Positions 9,864 to 19,679 of a stretch of DNA of 39,353 nt are shown here, piece by piece; positions within the stretch are counted from its first letter, which is position 1; each line of letters begins with the position of its first letter. The position numbers and the translations under genes are program-made. The notes below the pieces were generated by a model. The model was given only the letters and a program-made list of their open reading frames with translations, was not told the DNA's origin and searched no databases. The stretch is taken from NCBI GenBank assembly GCA_938015425.1, contig CALLPQ010000154.1, forward strand, positions 1 through 39,353. Reading direction: 5' to 3'. Source of the DNA: an uncultured Parvularculaceae bacterium (lineage in GTDB: Bacteria; Pseudomonadota; Alphaproteobacteria; Caulobacterales; Parvularculaceae).

Positions 9864-10505
9864 ATGTTAGGCGGTGACCTGAAAGTTGCAAGACGGGGGT
9901 TGATGTTCATTCTTTCCAGCCCTTCGGGGGCGGGCAAAACAACCCTTGCTGATAGAATTTTGCAAAATGATAGTGAAATTACATTATCAGTCTCGGCCAC
10001 TACGCGCCGCCGCCGCCCGGGAGAAGCCCACGGTAAGGATTATTATTTTGTATCCGAAGAAGAATTCGCCCGTATGCGTGATGGCGGCGAGTTTTTGGAA
10101 TGGGCTAATGTGTTCGGTAATCATTATGGCACGCCGCGCTCTCTCGTGGAAGATACATTGCGGTCCGGCAAGGATGTTTTGTTTGATATTGATTGGCAAG
10201 GCGCACAGCAATTAGATGAAGTTGCGGGGGAGGATGTTGTAAAAGTCTTCGTTTTGCCCCCCTCCCGCATTGAATTGGAGCGCCGATTGCGCGCACGGGC
10301 CCAAGACCCCGAAGAGGTCGTGCGCACACGGATGGAAAAAGCCGATTCGGAAATGTCCCATTGGGCGGAATATGACTATGTTATTGTCAATTATGATATA
10401 GACGAGTCAGAGGCTTTATTAAGGGCCATTTTGTTGGGGGAACGCTTGAAACGCAAACGCCAGATCGGTCTTGCTAAAATCGTTAGGGATATGATTGGCG
10501 ATTAA
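9864..10505 (+). CDS. gmk: guanylate kinase
   Basis: SSPSGAGKTTLADRIL P-loop; SVSATTRRRRPGEAHGKDYYFVSEEEF. Confidence 0.97.
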   Translation: MLGGDLKVARRGLMFILSSPSGAGKTTLADRILQNDSEITLSVSATTRRRRPGEAHGKDYYFVSEEEFARMRDGGEFLEWANVFGNHYGTPRSLVEDTLRSGKDVLFDIDWQGAQQLDEVAGEDVVKVFVLPPSRIELERRLRARAQDPEEVVRTRMEKADSEMSHWAEYDYVIVNYDIDESEALLRAILLGERLKRKRQIGLAKIVRDMIGD

Positions 10506-10648
10506 AGTAAGCCTATAAACCAGGCATAATGAAAAGTAAGGATAATTGCCTGATTCTTGAGGTAGAGGAGTTGACATTTAGGCGTGGTTTGGCACACCCA
10601 TGGCTTGAATGATCCCGTTAATTGACCCTCAAATTATTAGGTAGCCTT

Positions 10649-11953
10649 ATGATCGAACGATATGCCCGCCCTGAAATGACTGAAATCTGGTCAGCTCAAT
10701 CCAAGTTTCGGATCTGGTTCGAGATTGAAGCCCATGCCGCCGATAAAATGGCCGAGCTTGGCACAATCCCCAAAGAGGCTGCTAAAGTGATTTGGGACAA
10801 AGCAGGGTCGGTCCAGTTTGATGTTGCGCGCATTGACGAGATCGAAGCAGAGGTCAAGCATGATGTTATTGCATTTTTGACTCATCTCGCTGAAATTGTT
10901 GGCCCGCAAGCACGTTTTGTGCATCAGGGTATGACCTCATCAGATGTTTTGGACACATGTTTAAGTGTGCAATTGACCAAGGCCAGTGATATTTTATTGG
11001 GCGGCGTGGACCGGATTTTGGCGGCATTAAAAACACGCGCAATTGAACATAAAGACAGTGTATGTGTAGGGCGCTCCCACGGGATTCATGCGGAGCCAGT
11101 GACATTTGGGTTAAAGCTGGCTGGATATTACACCGAATTTTCAAGGGCGCGAAAACGCTTGCTGGCCGCCCGTGAAGAGATTGCGGTTTGTGCAATTTCC
11201 GGCGCTGTTGGTACATTTGCCAATATTGATCCGGCGGTTGAAGCCCATGTGGCTGAAAAGCTGGGTTTGGCGGTTGAGCCGGTTTCAACCCAGGTGATCC
11301 CCCGCGATCGTCATGCCGCATTTTTTGCAGCCCTTGGGGTTATCGCTTCATCGATTGAGCGATTGGCAACAGAGATCAGACATTTACAGCGTACGGAAGT
11401 TCTAGAGGCCGAAGAATATTTTTCTAAAGGTCAAAAGGGGTCTTCCGCTATGCCCCATAAGCGCAACCCGATTTTAACGGAAAACCTGACGGGCCTTGCC
11501 CGTCTTGTGCGGATGGCGGTTATTCCGGCGATGGAAAATGTTGCCCTTTGGCATGAGCGTGATATTTCCCATTCTTCGGTCGAACGCGGCATTGGGCCAG
11601 ACACAACCATCCATCTTGATTTTGCTTTGCACCGTTTGGCGGGGGTGATCGAAAAATTAGTGGTGTATCCAGAACGAATGCAGGAAAATCTTGATAAGCT
11701 TGGCGGGTTAGTGCACTCACAACGTGTATTGTTAGCGCTGACCCAAGCGGGGGAGTCGCGGGAAGATTCATATAGATTAGTGCAACGAAACGCGATGCCC
11801 GCATGGCGCGGCGAAGGCGCTTTCCTTGATAATTTGAAAGCAGATAAAGACGTGACGGCGAGATTGTCGCCGTCAGATCTGGATGCATTATTTGATTTGC
11901 GCTATCACACCAAGAATGTGGACGCTATTTTTAAGCGCGTCTTTGTTGAATAA
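10649..11953 (+). CDS. purB: adenylosuccinate lyase
   Basis: MIERYARPEMTEIWSAQSKFRIWFEIEAHAADKMAELG; GSSAMPHKRNPILTENLTGLAR signature. ATG 10649 preferred over upstream 10622. Confidence 0.97.
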   Translation: MIERYARPEMTEIWSAQSKFRIWFEIEAHAADKMAELGTIPKEAAKVIWDKAGSVQFDVARIDEIEAEVKHDVIAFLTHLAEIVGPQARFVHQGMTSSDVLDTCLSVQLTKASDILLGGVDRILAALKTRAIEHKDSVCVGRSHGIHAEPVTFGLKLAGYYTEFSRARKRLLAAREEIAVCAISGAVGTFANIDPAVEAHVAEKLGLAVEPVSTQVIPRDRHAAFFAALGVIASSIERLATEIRHLQRTEVLEAEEYFSKGQKGSSAMPHKRNPILTENLTGLARLVRMAVIPAMENVALWHERDISHSSVERGIGPDTTIHLDFALHRLAGVIEKLVVYPERMQENLDKLGGLVHSQRVLLALTQAGESREDSYRLVQRNAMPAWRGEGAFLDNLKADKDVTARLSPSDLDALFDLRYHTKNVDAIFKRVFVE

Positions 11954-12398
11954 CAAGGTTAATGATAGACACGACCAACATTCCAACAGCAATAAAAAAT
12001 AAGGCAGAACCTGTTTCCGCTGTGAAGTCGGTTCTGACAAACCCTTCGCCCGCTGCTAAAGCGGCTTCTGGTTTCGGGGTGGCAAAATCTGCGGGCGTCA
12101 CGGTACCCAAATAGGGTGAGAGGTGAATAATTACAGCGCCCAAAAAGGGACTAATCGCTAGGAGTGAACCAAGACGACGGGTGGGGGGAAGGAGCACCAA
12201 CGCACCAGTGATGATTTCAACACCGCCAATAATATAATTACCAAGGGGATAAGCCAGTTCAGCAAACGGTAGCCCCGCCGTTAAGCCTTTATATTCAATA
12301 TAAGGAAGAATAAAAGCGGCCCCGGAAAATTTCAGATAACCAAAAAATAATAAAAATCCGCCAACGATGATGGCAAATACCCATTTTATAATATTCAT
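11931..12398 (-). CDS. DoxX-like small membrane protein
   Basis: 155 aa with several hydrophobic helices, GGVEIITGALVLLPPTRRLGSLLA resembling DoxX-like proteins. Confidence 0.6.
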   Translation of the reverse strand: MNIIKWVFAIIVGGFLLFFGYLKFSGAAFILPYIEYKGLTAGLPFAELAYPLGNYIIGGVEIITGALVLLPPTRRLGSLLAISPFLGAVIIHLSPYLGTVTPADFATPKPEAALAAGEGFVRTDFTAETGSALFFIAVGMLVVSIINLVIQQRRA

Positions 12399-12711
12399 AA
12401 TATCCTCTTTACTAAATTGGCTTATATATTTGTTTTTATTTTTTAAATTGGTTTTATAAGCTAATCAGATCGTAAGTTTCGGACCAAAAATTTAAAAGGT
12501 TGAACGTTTTAGGGTTTTAAAGTCTTGGGGTTTGAAAATTTAAATCGTTTTTGCACATTTAAAGCATAAATTATGACACAAAATAATATGCAGATACAGT
12601 GCTCTGATTATTAACCGAGATCAACTAAAATCACGAAAATGTGTGTGCGCTGCATTTTTCGGCTCACCTCTATTTTTATCTTATGCTGGTTATTGTGCTT
12701 GGGGGGCCTGA

Positions 12712-13713
12712 TTATTTTTGCCAGATAGACCCTTGGCGGAGTAGGTCCGCAACTTTGCCGGTCCGCTTGCCATTGGTTGGATGGTTATTCCAGAAATTTT
12801 GGTCAAACGAAGCTTCGGCAGGGTCTTCATAGAGAACACCTAATGCGATCGGGTAATCCGACTCTGGCATATCAATCAACATTTGGGCGATGGCTTTATT
12901 TCTTGAGTCATGCACGAGAATGTCATCAAGGCTGATCCCGTTTTCACCAAGGGTTGCAACTTCTAGTTGCATCGTTTTGGCATTAAAAATAATACCTTTT
13001 GTTTCTTTAGCAAAAAGAAGCGGCTTACCGTGTTGAACATGAAGCTGATTATCCGTGGCCGCTGCTTTTTCGGTAAAGCCTTTGAAAACGTCTGCATTAT
13101 AAACAATGCAGTTTTGATAGATTTCCACAAAGGCAGTGCCATTATAGTGGTGAGCCGCTTTTAGGGTTTCACTAAGATGCTTGATATCTGTATCTATCCC
13201 GCGGGCAATAAACCGGGCGCCGGCCCCAAGGGCAAAAGCGCCGGCGGAAACAGACGTTTCAATAGACCCTTTTGGACTTGAGGGAGAACGGGTACCGGGG
13301 CGCGAAGTCGGAGAGTATTGACCCTTTGTCAGGCCATAAATCTCGTTATTAAATAATAGAACCTGCATATTGATGTTGCGGCGAAGTAGATGCAGTAAAT
13401 GATTCCCACCAATGGATAATCCGTCACCGTCGCCGGTCACCATCCACACATCAAGGTCAGGATTGGCGAGTTTCAACCCTGTGGCGAATGCGGGGGCGCG
13501 CCCGTGAATGGTGTGAAACCCATAAGTCGACATATAATAAGGAAAGCGCGAAGAGCAGCCGATGCCGGAAACAAAAACAGTTTCGTCAGGTTTGGCTTCA
13601 ATATCCGCCATGGTTTTCTGGACGCATTTTAAAATTGCATAATCACCGCAGCCAGGACACCAGCGGACTTCTTGATCGGTTGCAAAATCTTTAGCGGTTA
13701 ACGGTGCGTTCAT
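12712..13713 (-). CDS. korB: 2-oxoglutarate/2-oxoacid:ferredoxin oxidoreductase, beta subunit
   Basis: VRWCPGCGDYAILKCVQKTMA, GIGCSSRFPYYMSTYGFHTIHGRAPAFATGLKLANPDLDVWMVTGDGDGLSIGGNH TPP-binding pattern. Confidence 0.95.
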   Translation of the reverse strand: MNAPLTAKDFATDQEVRWCPGCGDYAILKCVQKTMADIEAKPDETVFVSGIGCSSRFPYYMSTYGFHTIHGRAPAFATGLKLANPDLDVWMVTGDGDGLSIGGNHLLHLLRRNINMQVLLFNNEIYGLTKGQYSPTSRPGTRSPSSPKGSIETSVSAGAFALGAGARFIARGIDTDIKHLSETLKAAHHYNGTAFVEIYQNCIVYNADVFKGFTEKAAATDNQLHVQHGKPLLFAKETKGIIFNAKTMQLEVATLGENGISLDDILVHDSRNKAIAQMLIDMPESDYPIALGVLYEDPAEASFDQNFWNNHPTNGKRTGKVADLLRQGSIWQK

Positions 13714-13721
13714 GATGGTTC

Positions 13722-14258
13722 CTAAATAGTCGCTTTGCCAAATATGGCTTTATTCAATTGACGGAATTGTATTGCTGAAATGGGTTGCACGATAAACCCT
13801 TCAAGGCTTTTTGGTTGTGCGAATAGACGGTTCTTTGTGTACACAATACGGCATGCCACATCTCTGTTTTCCAGAACCGTAACTCTTACGGCGTCTGTGG
13901 ACCAAGCATCGCGGGGCGTTGACCAATCATCGTTTAATGCACGAAGTGCTGTGTAAAGATCATCTCTTGAGGTGATGTTTGTAAGTTTTATGGCTTCGGG
14001 GTCGCTCGATGATTGCTCATCTGCTAAATCAGGTCGCACGGGGGCCGTAATTTTTTTTGGTTTTTTATGGTCTACTTTGAAGCTAACTGTGCCCGTAAGG
14101 TCCACATCGAAACAGATTGTGCTCCGGTCTGCATCTGTTGGTTGGCTGGTTTGCGCACCAACCATTTGTGGGGGAATAGAGGTAACGGTAAACGCGCAAA
14201 TTGCGAGCAATGTTTTAGTGGAATATGATTTAGTAGGATATGATTTTGTAATATGCAT
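13722..14258 (-). CDS. uncharacterised secreted protein encoded between korA and korB
   Basis: 178 aa; N-terminal hydrophobic segment TLLAICAFTVTSIPPQMVGAQT (signal-like); 1 bp after korA and 8 bp before korB, same strand. Confidence 0.75.
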   Translation of the reverse strand: MHITKSYPTKSYSTKTLLAICAFTVTSIPPQMVGAQTSQPTDADRSTICFDVDLTGTVSFKVDHKKPKKITAPVRPDLADEQSSSDPEAIKLTNITSRDDLYTALRALNDDWSTPRDAWSTDAVRVTVLENRDVACRIVYTKNRLFAQPKSLEGFIVQPISAIQFRQLNKAIFGKATI

Positions 14259-14259
14259 A

Positions 14260-16143
14260 TTATTCAGCCGCTTGAATAGCGCCGGGAATATTGGCGCGGA
14301 TTTGCTCTAATATTTCGGAAATTTTAAAGGGTTGTCCTGAAACTTTTGTCAGCGGTATTACATCGACCTCTAACTTGTCCCTTAATAAGGTGGCGCATTG
14401 TCCCATATTCATTTCCGGTAATAAAATGCGGTCATATCCGGCTAATAGTTTGCCCAGATTTTTAGGTAAGGGGTTCATATAGCGTAGGTGGATTTGCGCA
14501 ACGTTTAAACCTTCTTCCCGGGCCTGATTAACAGCGCGCCAAATTGCGCCGTGGGTTGATCCCCAGCCAACCACCACGAGGGGGCCGTTTTCGTCTCCCT
14601 GTTCGACAGTTTGATCAGGAATAAAATCAGCAATCGTATCAATTTTTGCAAATCTCATATCGCTCATGGCTTGGTGGTTATCCGCATCGTAGGAAATGTC
14701 TCCTGTGCGAATATCTTTTTCAATGCCGCCAACACGGTGGGCGAAACCCGCTTCACCGGGGGCGATCCATGGCCGGCCAAAGCTTTTTTCGTCGCGCTTC
14801 CAGATGGCGCGCTTCACGGCATCACCGTCGTTTAAATCGATGCCATCAGGAACCGGATTTGTTGATAGGGGCTCTATCTTGCTCATATCCGGCAAGGCCC
14901 AAGGGCCCGATGCGTTGGCGATATAGCCGTCAGTCAACAAGAACACGGGCGTCATATGTCGCAGGGCAATACGCACGGCCTCGATAGCCGCATAAAAACA
15001 ATCACCGGGGTCACTAGCGGAAACAACAGGAACCGGAGCATCACCATTCCGTCCGTATACAGCTTGATATAAATCCGATTGTTCAGTTTTTGTTGGTAAC
15101 CCTGTAGAAGGGCCACCACGTTGTGAATTAACAATCACCAAAGGGAGCTCGGCTGATATAGCCAAGCCGATAGCCTCTGTTTTCAAGGCAATACCGGGAC
15201 CGGAGGAAGATGTAATCCCGATTGACCCGCCATAGGAAGCCCCGATAGCGGCACAAGCGGCGGCAATTTCGTCTTCCGCTTGAAAAGTGGCAACGCCTAA
15301 ATCACCCATTTTAGTGAGATGGTGCAAAAGCGGGGAGGCAGGGGTGATAGGGTATGACGCAAAAATGATTTCTTTGTCGGCCAATTCCCCTGCGGCAGCG
15401 AGTCCAAGGGAAAGTGCATAAGCGCCGGTAACCGAGCGATAATCACCCGATGCCATGGGTGCTTCCCCGATTTCGAATTGAGGAATTTCGGCAGAGATTT
15501 CCACCGTTTCGGCATAGGCGTGACCTGCATTCAGTGCCGCGATATTGCCGGCTAGGGCGTCAGGCTTATTGGCAAATTTAGTTTTAATCCATTCTTCAAT
15601 GGGGGCGCGTTCGCGGCCAAACATCCACAATACGGCACCAAGGCCCCAAAAGTTTTTACATTGCTCCGCCCCTTTTTTGCCAAGGCCGGTGTCTTTAACC
15701 GCTTCCATGGTTTGGGTCGAGATGGCGATTTCAACCACTTGAAACCCGTCAAGTTCACCTGTTTCACGGGGGTCGGTTTCAATATTGGCCTTGGTAAAAT
15801 TACGGGCGTTAAAAGCGTCCGTGTTCAAAATAATCAATGCGCCTTTGGGCAAAAGTGGCAAGTTCACTTTTAGGGCAGCCGGGTTAAAGGCGATTAAAAC
15901 ATCAGGCGCATCCCCCGAGGTGGCGATGCGTCTTGCGCCCAGATTAATCTGGAAGGCAGAAACCCCAAAGGTTGTGCCCACGGGGGCCCTGATCTCGGCC
16001 GGAAAATCAGGGAAGGTGGTGAAATCTGCACCGGACAGTGCCGTAGATTCGGCAAATTGTGAACCAAGGAGTTGCACTCCGTCGCCGGAGTCTCCGGCAA
16101 AGCGCACTACGATTGATTGTTGTTTGGGGATGATGGTTGTCAT
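14260..16143 (-). CDS. korA: 2-oxoglutarate/2-oxoacid:ferredoxin oxidoreductase, alpha (gamma-alpha fusion) subunit
   Basis: VVRFAGDSGDGVQLLGSQFAESTALSG, FPDFPAEIRAPVGT, ITSSSGPGIALKTEAIGLA, QRGGPSTGLPTKTEQSDL. Confidence 0.95.
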   Translation of the reverse strand: MTTIIPKQQSIVVRFAGDSGDGVQLLGSQFAESTALSGADFTTFPDFPAEIRAPVGTTFGVSAFQINLGARRIATSGDAPDVLIAFNPAALKVNLPLLPKGALIILNTDAFNARNFTKANIETDPRETGELDGFQVVEIAISTQTMEAVKDTGLGKKGAEQCKNFWGLGAVLWMFGRERAPIEEWIKTKFANKPDALAGNIAALNAGHAYAETVEISAEIPQFEIGEAPMASGDYRSVTGAYALSLGLAAAGELADKEIIFASYPITPASPLLHHLTKMGDLGVATFQAEDEIAAACAAIGASYGGSIGITSSSGPGIALKTEAIGLAISAELPLVIVNSQRGGPSTGLPTKTEQSDLYQAVYGRNGDAPVPVVSASDPGDCFYAAIEAVRIALRHMTPVFLLTDGYIANASGPWALPDMSKIEPLSTNPVPDGIDLNDGDAVKRAIWKRDEKSFGRPWIAPGEAGFAHRVGGIEKDIRTGDISYDADNHQAMSDMRFAKIDTIADFIPDQTVEQGDENGPLVVVGWGSTHGAIWRAVNQAREEGLNVAQIHLRYMNPLPKNLGKLLAGYDRILLPEMNMGQCATLLRDKLEVDVIPLTKVSGQPFKISEILEQIRANIPGAIQAAE

Positions 16144-16686
16144 AAATCTCTACATCAGAGTTATCAAAAGGGAGTTTGAATCGTTAAGGTCGGGTTTTTC
16201 GTTTTGCTAAACTGTTCTAAGCGTGAAAACGCTCAAATTAACATCTCGTATCTTCTGCGTATATAGGCCAAGTTTTTGAGAAGAGAAAGACTCGTTTGTC
16301 TACTAAATGCGTTTTGGTGGGTCCTTTCCCTTCTCTATAGTGTCGTACAGGCCGTTGCGATGCTAACCCGTGAGGGTGATATGAAAGAATTCCCCAAAAA
16401 TGATTGAAAATCATAGTTAATCCTGCGGAAATCAGGGGGCAGATGAGAGTTGGTGACTAAAGAAAAGATAAAGTGTGTTTGGTTCAATATCGTGTGATCA
16501 GGGCAAGAGAGGCCATTTATAGTTTAGTTTTTCTATCCATCACCGCCCAAAAGCCCGGTTCCTATTTGATTTTGCGGTGTAAGGCTTTGGAATTAAATTT
16601 TGTACGATTTATATTGTAAGGAAAGCGAAAACCGTACTATCCAGAAAGCTACTCAATTACAATCATTCTATAGCGGAGCCGGATTT

Positions 16687-17340
16687 ATGAAGTTCTTTAT
16701 TGATACTGCCAATGTTGACGAAATTGAAGAGCTAATCCCTACGGGGCTTGTGGATGGTGTTACTACCAATCCTAGTCTGATTATGAAGTCGGGGCGTGAT
16801 TTCCGCGAGGTTGTGGCACAGATTTGCGCTTTAACCGACGGCCCCGTGAGTGCGGAAGTCACCGCTTTGGAGGCCGATGCCATGATTGCCGAGGGAAAAT
16901 CTTTGGCTAAAATCGCCGATAATGTAACGGTTAAACTTCCCCTTACGCTTGAAGGGTTGAAAGCTTGCGCCGCGTTTAAGGCCGAGAATATTCCAACCAA
17001 TGTCACTTTATGCTTTTCCGCTAATCAGGCTTTGTTGGCCGCTAAAGCGGGAGCCAGCTTTGTCTCGCCATTTATTGGCCGGATTGATGATCTGGGTATT
17101 GATGGGATGGAGCTTATTCGGGATATCAGAGAGATTTTTGATAATTACGATTTTCAAACAGAAATTCTGGCGGCGTCGATCCGCTCTTCGCTGCATATTC
17201 GTGAATGTGCGTTAGCCGGAGCCGATGTGGCAACAGCGCCGCCAGCGGTCATAAAATCATTGGTAAAACATCCGTTGACCGATAAAGGGCTTGAGGCTTT
17301 TTTAGCGGATTGGGAAAAAACGGGCCAAAAAATTCTCTAA
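16687..17340 (+). CDS. transaldolase (short TalC/fructose-6-phosphate aldolase-like type)
   Basis: [71 protein letters not shown] 16687 matches family start. Confidence 0.95.
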   Translation: MKFFIDTANVDEIEELIPTGLVDGVTTNPSLIMKSGRDFREVVAQICALTDGPVSAEVTALEADAMIAEGKSLAKIADNVTVKLPLTLEGLKACAAFKAENIPTNVTLCFSANQALLAAKAGASFVSPFIGRIDDLGIDGMELIRDIREIFDNYDFQTEILAASIRSSLHIRECALAGADVATAPPAVIKSLVKHPLTDKGLEAFLADWEKTGQKIL

Positions 17341-17444
17341 ATTTAAAACCCCTGCAAATTATATACTGGCTTTCTTATGTACATAATTTGACAGTAATAT
17401 TTAATGTCAGAACAATCTCAAGATTCATTTAATCATTAAACTGA

Positions 17445-18404
17445 TTATTTAATTAATCCAATCTCGCGCAGGCGCTGGTTTAAAAAATCGCCAGCGGTAA
17501 TGTCATTATATTTTGCGCCATCACCTTTGCAGCTATCCAAACAGGATAGTCTCGCTTCAGAGTGCGGATGCATGAAAAAAGGCATTGAGTATCGTGAAAC
17601 ATTTGGCCCTTCAGGGTTGATGACACGGTGTGTTGTCGCGGGGATAATATCATTGGTGATCCGCGCTAACATATCGCCCGCATCAACAATTAGATTTTCC
17701 GGATCTGTATCGATCGATAGCCATTCGCCATTACGATCCAGTAATTGTAAACCGCTGCCATTGGCGGAAACCAGTATGGTGATGAGATTAATGTCCTCAT
17801 GGGCTGCTGCGCGGATGGCCCCCGCCGGCGCGTCATCACAAATGGGGGGGTAATGTAATAGTCGCAATAAAGAATTGCCGTCTGTCACCATGTGGCGGAA
17901 AAAATCATGCGGCAAGTCCAAAGACGGCGTTAAGGCCTCCAGCATAATTTGCCCCGCTTCTTCGAGACTATTATAAAGGTTTATAAAGACATCTCGAAAA
18001 TCATTTGATTGACCATTGCTCAGTGTCGGCCAAACATTGATCGGGTACGTATTGACCAAAGCGTGATCTGGTTCAAACTCGCGTCCAATATGCCAGAATT
18101 CTTTTAGGTCGGGTACGTCGTTCCCTTTTGCGTGTTCCCGTCCAAAAGCAATATATCCTCTTTGACCGCCATCACCGCTATTGTACTGCATTTTATCTTT
18201 AAGAGGCTGTGCAAAAAGGGTTTCGGCTAGATCATAGGCTTTGGTTAACAACGAGGTTTCAACACCGTGATCTTTTAAAATAATAAAACCGTAATGTTTT
18301 AAACCATCAAACAGTTTGGTGATAAAATCTTGTCGGTCTGCATCATCACCATGTGTATAGGAATGAAGGCTAAGCTCGGGCACGCGGGTAAGGGGGGGTG
18401 TCAT
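17445..18404 (-). CDS. 2-oxoglutarate/Fe(II)-dependent oxygenase, isopenicillin-N-synthase-like
   Basis: FDGLKHYGFIILKDHGV, HEDINLITILVSANGSGLQLLDRNGEWLSID, TTHRVINPEGPNVSRYSMPFFMHPH. Start at MTPPLTRVPELSL (18404). Confidence 0.9.
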   Translation of the reverse strand: MTPPLTRVPELSLHSYTHGDDADRQDFITKLFDGLKHYGFIILKDHGVETSLLTKAYDLAETLFAQPLKDKMQYNSGDGGQRGYIAFGREHAKGNDVPDLKEFWHIGREFEPDHALVNTYPINVWPTLSNGQSNDFRDVFINLYNSLEEAGQIMLEALTPSLDLPHDFFRHMVTDGNSLLRLLHYPPICDDAPAGAIRAAAHEDINLITILVSANGSGLQLLDRNGEWLSIDTDPENLIVDAGDMLARITNDIIPATTHRVINPEGPNVSRYSMPFFMHPHSEARLSCLDSCKGDGAKYNDITAGDFLNQRLREIGLIK

Positions 18405-18579
18405 AAATGATCCTTCATTATGATTAGGGATGATTGGCATTTTAAGATTTATGTTGCCATTTCTTTAACCATATTCTGGCACGTTTAACGGATAGAATTA
18501 TTATAGCGGCCGCTAAAACTTTACAAAAGATAAATATTGCTAAAAGTCGAATATTTACGGCCTCAACAGGGATTAAGTG

Positions 18580-18975
18580 ATGGGATTAAAGCTGTCTTTA
18601 AAGCCTAATGAAAAAATCGCGATTAATGGTGCTGTGCTGACGAATGGTCATAAACGGACCCAGTTAATGGTGGAAAATCAGGCGCGTATTCTGCGTGAAA
18701 GTGACATTATACAAGAAGAAGAGGCCAATACACCAGCAAAACGGGTCTATTTGCCGATCATGTTGATGTATCTGGAGCCGGATTGCCGGAAAGAATGTCA
18801 TGGGGATTTTGCAAGGCGTTTAAGCGAGTTTATCGAAGTTGTGGATGATCCTGAATGTCAGACAAAATGTTTAAGTATTGCCGCCCACGTGGCGAATGAG
18901 GATTATTATAAAGCCTTGGCGGAGTGTCGCCACCTTATGAATTATGAAAAGGAGCGCCTTTCCCATGTCGCATAG
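18580..18975 (+). CDS. flbT: flagellar biosynthesis repressor FlbT
   Basis: GLKLSLKPNEKIAINGAVLTNGHKRTQLMVENQARILRESDIIQEEEANTPAKRVYLPIMLMYL - classic FlbT N-terminus. Confidence 0.95.
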   Translation: MGLKLSLKPNEKIAINGAVLTNGHKRTQLMVENQARILRESDIIQEEEANTPAKRVYLPIMLMYLEPDCRKECHGDFARRLSEFIEVVDDPECQTKCLSIAAHVANEDYYKALAECRHLMNYEKERLSHVA

Positions 18976-19327
18976 TCATTATATCGATGCACAAACAAAA
19001 GTAGGGACTCCGCGCGATGTGGAATATTTGGCCTTCACAAAGATTACCGCAAAGCTTATTGCGGTGCATGAACAGGGGCGGGAAGATTTAAAAACATTGG
19101 TGGATGCTATTCACGATAACCGCCAATTATGGGGCGCGTTGGCCAGTGATTGCGCAAGCGAGAAAAATTTATTGCCCGAAGAGACCCGCGCGACCATTAT
19201 CAATCTAAGTCGGTGGGTTAATGCGTATTCCAGCGAAGTGATGCGAGCGGGAAAAAGTGCAGAGCCATTGATTGAAGTCAACCGTATAATGATGGATGGC
19301 CTTGCGGGACGTGCCGCAAAAGAGTAA
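18965..19327 (+). CDS. flaF: flagellar biosynthesis regulator FlaF
   Basis: ATG overlapping the flbT 3' end; PRDVEYLAFTKITAKLI...NRQLWGALASDCASEKNLLPEETRATIINLSRWVNAYS typical of FlaF. Confidence 0.93.
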   Translation: MSHSHYIDAQTKVGTPRDVEYLAFTKITAKLIAVHEQGREDLKTLVDAIHDNRQLWGALASDCASEKNLLPEETRATIINLSRWVNAYSSEVMRAGKSAEPLIEVNRIMMDGLAGRAAKE

Positions 19328-19412
19328 TCTGTAGGCATAAATTTTTCAATAAAACGACCATCAGATAAAACGTTTTTCTGCCTATGCAGGAATTGCCCCC
19401 CGGCAAGAATTA

Positions 19413-19431
19413 CCCGGCAAATTTTGCCGGG
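19413..19431 (+). terminator. putative Rho-independent terminator after flbT-flaF
   Basis: cccggcaaa t tttgccggg followed by tttgttgttt. Confidence 0.75.
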
Positions 19432-19623
19432 TTTGTTGTTTCAGGCGGGATATTCGGGTTTATGGTTACTGGTCCTCTTAGGTAAAATTTAGGGTTCGTG
19501 AGGCCTTGTTAACAATAATTAACAAGGCGTTAAATGGCGTCCAATTTGCGATTAGGGTTGGTACGTCGTCGCTTATTTTTTGTTACTCGTTTTGTTACTT
19601 GGCCCTATTGTTTAAAAAATTGT

Positions 19624-19679
19624 GTGCCAGATTGTGAGTGCCAAATAGTAAGTGTCAAATAGTAAGTGTCGATGGTCAA
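19624..19679. repeat. four diverged 14-bp tandem units in the flagellin leader
   Basis: gtgccagattgtga / gtgccaaatagtaa / gtgtcaaatagtaa / gtgtcgatggtcaa. Confidence 0.75.

Noticed and set aside
15785-16210. 141-aa + strand ORF opposite korA
   Set aside because: Antisense shadow of korA codons; no start context or family features.
19555-19580. Sigma-54 promoter for flagellin (ttggtacgtcgtcgctta)
   Set aside because: GG-GC spacing is 9 instead of the required 10 nt and the flanking consensus is weak.
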